This document shows positions 58,741 through 64,000 of a DNA stretch of 64,000 nt, in pieces. Within the stretch, counting starts at the first letter, position 1. Each line of letters starts with the position of its first letter. Location of the stretch: the NCBI GenBank assembly GCA_902729315.2, contig LR746267.1:6264424-6328423 (forward strand), written 5' to 3'. The notes under the pieces were generated by a model that saw only the letters and a list, made by a program, of their open reading frames with translations, did no database searches and had not been told where the DNA came from. A program made the position numbers and the translations under genes. The DNA comes from Spirodela intermedia (lineage: Eukaryota > Streptophyta > Magnoliopsida > Alismatales > Araceae).

Positions 58741-59570
58741 TCATCCCTCACATAATACATTTTCATTTTAACAACATTCATTATGACAAACACAATGTAC
58801 CATACAAAATCATTTTCTTGAGCTGCATAAAGTGTCATGTTTCCTTGACTAAATCTCTCTTCTCTCTCTAATTGATTGTATTAAAACTAATTATTCAATA
58901 GTACACGATTTTATGAATGTTGGTAGATATATTTTAGAAAATGTTTCTAACATTTTAACTCACCAAAACTATGATTATAAATATGAAGATTATGATTGAA
59001 CATCTCCACTTGAAGATTGTATTTTACTTAAGGCAATTCATTTAAAGTTTGATTAGTAAATCATCATTTTTGTGAGACACACAATATCAATTATGTATTC
59101 ATATTATAAGATCTTTATGAAATTGATTTAAACCAACACAAATTAGTTAAGAACATTATGCCTAAATGGGATTGCATGTTGGTTTCATGTAAAAATATCC
59201 AAATTGATTAATTGACATATCATACCGAATGTATACAAACTAATTCAAATTTATATTTATTCCAAGAAAAATAGATATTAGATATTGTGAAAATCTAAGA
59301 AAATATTTGCATATGATCTACCTATAAATACCAAGACTTTCAAATGGATAATCATGGAAGTATAAATACCTACTATTTCACTCTCGACCACAAGCTTTTA
59401 ATAAAAGTTATGTGTTAAAGCTAGATTTTTGTGTTTTAATTAGATTTATTAGTTTATAGGAATATATTAGTTAGGTTGCAGAATAAATATAGGAATATAT
59501 TATTAATTTTAGAAGTGAAGTTAAAATACTTATCTTAATTTTTTATTATAAAAATAAAATATATAAATAT
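58736..59570. other. AT-rich intergenic DNA
   Basis: Nothing recognisable in 835 bp; composition resembles the DNA either side of the copia element. Confidence 0.5.
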
Positions 59571-60303
59571 TGTCACCCCCTAGCAAGTTGCCATTCGACA
59601 GTTGACCTAGAGGGGTGCTAGGATCGAATGGGTAGACTCAGGCTAGGACAACCACAGGCTAGGTTTGTGAAGTACTCGCTTTGAGCACATGCACATCATT
59701 CCTCTACCATGCATTGTGGCCAATCAATCGTGGAGCAAGGAGTGTCGTACATACATGTGTGCATGAGGGGGAACCACCTTTTTAACTTCTCCCAAGATGG
59801 TCCTAGGTATTATTTTATTTTTGGAGAAGAGATCTCTACTAAGAGACTGTAACTTTTATATTGAACTCAACCAATGAAATATTTCTCATGTGGAACTAAA
59901 AATTTTCATGTATTTCAAGGCAGCCATTTGGAGCGTGTGTCATCCAAGGATGTTCAGTGAGTCATGTTGTTAGATAAGCTAGATCCTATGATGGGTGAGT
60001 TGTCATAATATTAGGTGCATAAAGTAATCTATTGGCGATTTGTGAATTTGACACTGCTCAACACGCACGTGATCATAAATGATGATCTAATGGCTAACAA
60101 TGCACCACGATATTAAGGATTGTTCTCAGTCGGTAGTGGTTCATGGCAGGTTAATTCGGCATTGCTCAGCATGCCACGTACCAAGCACATCTAATTTAGC
60201 TGCTCATGAAGTGTCATAGTACCAAAAACTTAAGTTCTTGCACGTATCAATGTAAAGGATATAAAGACAACAATTAATTATTATTTGATAAAACATATAG
60301 TCA
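59571..60303 (+). repeat. Candidate solo LTR
   Basis: A less AT-rich block starts abruptly with TGTCACCCCCTAGCAAG and can be closed at ATAGTCA, giving TG...CA ends 733 bp apart. TAAATAT lies just outside both ends (59564-59570 and 60304-60310). Seven bases is longer than the usual 5-bp duplication, and the motif is AT-rich, so the match may be chance. No second copy is in the window. Confidence 0.35.
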
Positions 60304-62289
60304 TAAATATGACAATCTATGTCCTCTTTTCTTTCACGTGATCAATGCCTTTGATGATCATTGAGCTCATTCCTTTCTCCCCCAACCACACTCAAGGCCC
60401 TCAGCGAGTGGTCAACTCTTTCTTTCTCCCCTTAGATGATGGTGACAATATGGTTGACCCTTCTTTTCGACGTATCTCTCCAACTAGCAACACAACACTT
60501 TCAAATAATACTTTTGTGATTTCTAACATGGTGTGGCATGTCCTTACAAAATTAAGCCATCACACCAATGTCCCTAGTTGCCCAAGAGGCAGACTAAACT
60601 TGGGTAATACTTTATTTTCTACTTTTATTATTTATTTATGTGTATTCATCATTTATTTATATTTTATGACAAGTTATTTCTATTTCATGCATGTTTTAAT
60701 TGAAATGAGTAAATTTAATTCAAAACTTAATGAATTATCTTTGTTCTTCTTCTAAATCCTTTGAAATTCATCTAAGATCAAACTAATATCATTTCTAACT
60801 TATTTTTTATTAATTTTATAGTCGAATCTTGACATATTCATGTTCCTAATATTTTGTGAATAATAAGAATTTTTCTATTTTTAAATATGAAATCAGTGAG
60901 ACTAAAGGCTATTTAATGATCGTTGAATTATTAAAATAAGGTGGAGACTTTCATGACTGACCTCATATCATGTGTGTGAATTTTCGAGCACATATTCATC
61001 TGAGAATAATGGTCACCATGAAAACAAGTTGATGACTATATTTCTCTTTCTTTATTATTGTCTTATTTTTCTCTCTCCCTCTCTCATGAGACCTCTTCTT
61101 CTCTCTCTCTCTCTCTCGATCTCCTTTCTTTTTTCTCCATCAATCAATCTTCTTCTCTCTCATGAGATGTTTCTCTCTCTCCATCTCACATAAGATTTCT
61201 CTCTTTCTCTCTCTTTTGTGAGAGCTATCTCTTCTTTCTCGTTTCCTCCGTTTCTCTAATTTCTTTTCTTTATTCCTTTCACCTCATATTTTTATTTTAT
61301 TATTTTTGTTAAATATTAATAAAATATTAAAGTTTCTTATAAACTAAATTAGTTTTCATGAAAAATTAATCGATCTCCCTATGTTCAACCTAAGACTTAC
61401 TTCTATATTAAGATATTATTAAATAATCAAAATTTAAACACAACAACAAATATACATCATTATATACAAAAAATAGAGTGAGCATAAGAGAGTCGTAGCC
61501 TACTAAAAAAAATTAGTATTCAAGTCCTGATTCAATCATCAAGATTCTAAGTAATCATCCTTGACCTACTATGAGTTGTTGCTCTTTTAATCTATAATGA
61601 GTATTCTTTTGGGAACTGGATAATAATAACAAAGTATTTAGAAGCATCCTAGAGTGATATCTTTAATATTTATAGTGAGAGAAATGTGAGACTAAATATT
61701 TATTAAATCATGTGTATAAGTTGTCTTTATAAAATTGTTGCCCTCTTAAAGTTATTAATTCAGAAGAGAATTTTCAAGTGAAATTTGAAAGGAACTCAAC
61801 TCAATAATCAATCATTTGTGATCATATGATCATAGTTAGTTCAGCCTAAGAACACAATATATTATTAAACAGTAGATATAAGTAATAAGTCAAACTACTT
61901 TAAAATATGTTAGATTTATAATCAACAATGTTGAGAGGACTACCTCACCTCATCCTTCTCCTTATCTCATCACCCTTTCAACAAGTGAGGGGCCCTATCT
62001 TGTTGACATCTCTCATTGTAGCAGCTTCCTCTAGTTGTTGGATCATCTTGACATGCCCTACTTGACTGCCAACTCAGCTCGACAACTCCCTCGTGACAAC
62101 ACTCATTGACAAGCTTTAACATCCTTCTTAATATATATTAGAAATCGTAATGTCTCTAAAAATATTATTTGTATTTTATCCATAATATTATGTTATTTAT
62201 TGACTAAATCTACGCATATTATTTTAGATATATCCAACACCATACTTGGTGAGTGTTTGATTTAGAGAATCCTCTATTAGCAGCCTTCT
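60304..62289. other. AT-rich intergenic DNA with CT-rich patch
   Basis: A 136-codon frame at 60345-60755 begins with a moderately complex segment (about 85 residues) and then becomes low-complexity; I recognise no family. A degenerate CTCT-rich patch spans about 61060-61260. No LTR of the copia element to the right could be delimited. Confidence 0.45.
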
Positions 62290-64000
62290 AATTTATTTGA
62301 TAATGAGTAATAATTCATCTTCTTCTATGGCCTCACAAATGAACTATGCTTCTTTCCACAATGGAGAATGATTTATATTGTTTGATTTACATTTACAAAT
62401 TATTTCTTAGAAGTTGAATGAATCTAATTTTACCACATTGGCTACTCTATCACAATTATATCTTGGACCACATGACAAAATCAAATACATTTGTGGCTTA
62501 GCTATTAAGCCCTCAAGCATGGACCTACATTGTAAAGTGTGGTTCCACAAAACTAATTTATTTATGTGATGGTTATTGAATTAAGTCAACAAAAATATTA
62601 AAATGTGATCATATATAACAAGATCACTCATGAGATGTGGATGACTATATGAAATGTATGATTAAAAACATGATATAAATTACTGGTATCAATTGAATAG
62701 TAACATATGTTAGCTAAAATAACAAATGATGATCGTTACAAGATATTTTACTACCTTGAAGAGTATGTGTGATGAGCTAGATTCATCTGATTTAGATAAA
62801 TGATTATCTATAGAAGATCAAAGGAGACATCGACAAAAATTAGAGTTAAGTAGAACCTTCAAATTCTTAACTAGATTGAATCATGAATATGAAGCATTAA
62901 GGAGCCAAATTCTCAATATGGAACCCATACAAGTTTATTAAAATATTATTTGAGGAAGGGAGGAAATTAGTCATGATTTGCCCAGCTAAAAATATAAAAT
63001 CAGGGATTGATGGTCATTTGACATTTACAAGTACTTCATGGAAAAATAAAGTTGTTAAAGGCCAAGAAAGAAATTGAGAGAGGAACATAGTACACATTGT
63101 GATCAAACCAATCATAATGTGGATTATTGTTGGCTATTATATATAGAAAAAAAGGACAAAAAAATCTAGATAAGGAGAGAAAAATCAAATGACATCTCAA
63201 GTTTATGTAGTTCCACAACATAACTTAGCTTAATACCTTTATGAGTTACAATGCCTCTCAATATCAAGATATATCATAATATATTACAAGACTTCAAGAA
63301 ATGTTGAGAGAGATGTAAATCAACAATCAGATTCTAGCCTCACATCCATAGAAATCAAGTATAGCATTGTGTCACTTCTTAACCATTGCATTATACTTGA
63401 GTTATTAATTTCAGGACATTTGCATATATGACTAGTGCTCCTCTTAATTTATATCATACTACCCTACATCAAGTAGAGATAAGGTGTCTATAATTGATGG
63501 AGGTCAAGCTACTATTACCAGAAAAGTCCTACCAAATTAAATAGTCAACTCAAGGTAATAGCTATGAATAGTCATCGACTCCTGAGAAAGGGTAGAAAAA
63601 GGGGACCTATTATGGGACATACAATGTAGTACAGATGTATGATCATCACACTATCCTTACACTTCATGTTCCTAATCTTCACATTAGTTTACTCTCCATT
63701 AAGTTCAATCAAAAAATAACATAATTGTTCCATAAAATTCTTCCTTAATTATAATGTGCTTCATGATTTGAAGATGAATGATTGAGAGTGAATGTTAAAG
63801 TAATGAAATCTATCTTCTTGAATCTCAAGGAGGGATAGTGCTACAATTGCAATTTGGTCAAGGAATAGACCCAATGCTACAAAAGATCAAGTTGTGGCAC
63901 ATCCACTTAGGCTGCCTATTTTTTTAACTATGAAAACTATGTTACTTACTATATTTAAGTTAGTTGATATTATGCCAAATTGTTGTCAAATCTGTGAGCT
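62290..64000 (+). pseudogene. 5' part of another Ty1/copia element, cut by the window edge
   Basis: In copia order on the plus strand. Gag comes first (KLNESNFTTLATLSQLYLG; YFTTLKSMCDELDSSDL; FKFLTRLNHEYEALRSQIL). A zinc knuckle lies near 63085-63130 (STHCDQTNHNVDYC, first Cys replaced by Ser). A protease trace follows (SGTFAYMTS, where DSGATDHMT is usual), then LTLHVPNLHISLLSI. The pre-integrase begins LWHIHLGCL near 63893 and NCCQICE ends at the edge. Stops and shifts are frequent, so this copy is dead as far as seen. It is opposite in orientation to the 51.5-56.4 kb element and of a different gag type. Confidence 0.85.

Overview
The window is nuclear DNA of a flowering plant. It carries spliced GT-AG genes, DYW and P-class PPR genes, a plant DMC1, a SPIRRIG-type BEACH gene and decayed Ty1/copia and Ty3/gypsy retrotransposons. 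The two intronless PPR genes are strongly GC-rich with many C/G-ending codons while the intergenic DNA is very AT-rich. That contrast hints at a monocot, but the species cannot be named from the sequence. Gene symbols below rest on recalled Arabidopsis/rice relatives, not on a search.

Layout. 1-4.0 kb: retroelement debris, including a broken gypsy protease/reverse transcriptase. 4.1-12.9 kb, minus strand: an 11-exon gene for a 1,139-residue LRR / EDR1-like / protein kinase fusion whose DFG motif reads DFD. 12.9-13.7 kb: a short shared promoter. 13.7-16.6 kb, plus strand: DMC1, the meiotic recombinase, rebuilt as 15 exons and 341 residues; its last intron appears to be a U12-type AT-AC intron. 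17.2-20.1 kb and 20.6-22.8 kb, minus strand: two intronless PPR genes, an OTP86-like plastid editing factor and an MTL1-like mitochondrial factor. 23.6-47.2 kb, minus strand: the SPIRRIG orthologue, 19 exons and 3,585 residues. All exon junctions of these spliced genes were placed by reading splice sites and checking phase; the totals close in frame.

From 47.2 to 48.7 kb lies the GC-rich SPIRRIG promoter region. From about 48.7 kb to the right edge there is no host gene I can support. It holds a decayed gypsy gag-protease (49.8-51.0 kb), a full-length but dead Ty1/copia element with both short LTRs, PBS, PPT and a 5-bp target duplication (51.5-56.45 kb), microsatellites, a candidate solo LTR (59.6-60.3 kb) and the 5' part of another copia element running off the right edge (62.3-64.0 kb).

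The host genes are a gene-dense island of independent housekeeping and reproductive functions: kinase signalling, meiotic strand exchange, organelle RNA processing and membrane trafficking. They do not form a pathway. I found no new multi-gene system. The most unusual signals are the in-frame, stop-free AT-AC intron of DMC1, the atypical kinase motifs in the LRR-EDR1-kinase fusion, a foldback repeat in one of its introns, and a GC-rich leader inside an otherwise AT-rich copia element.
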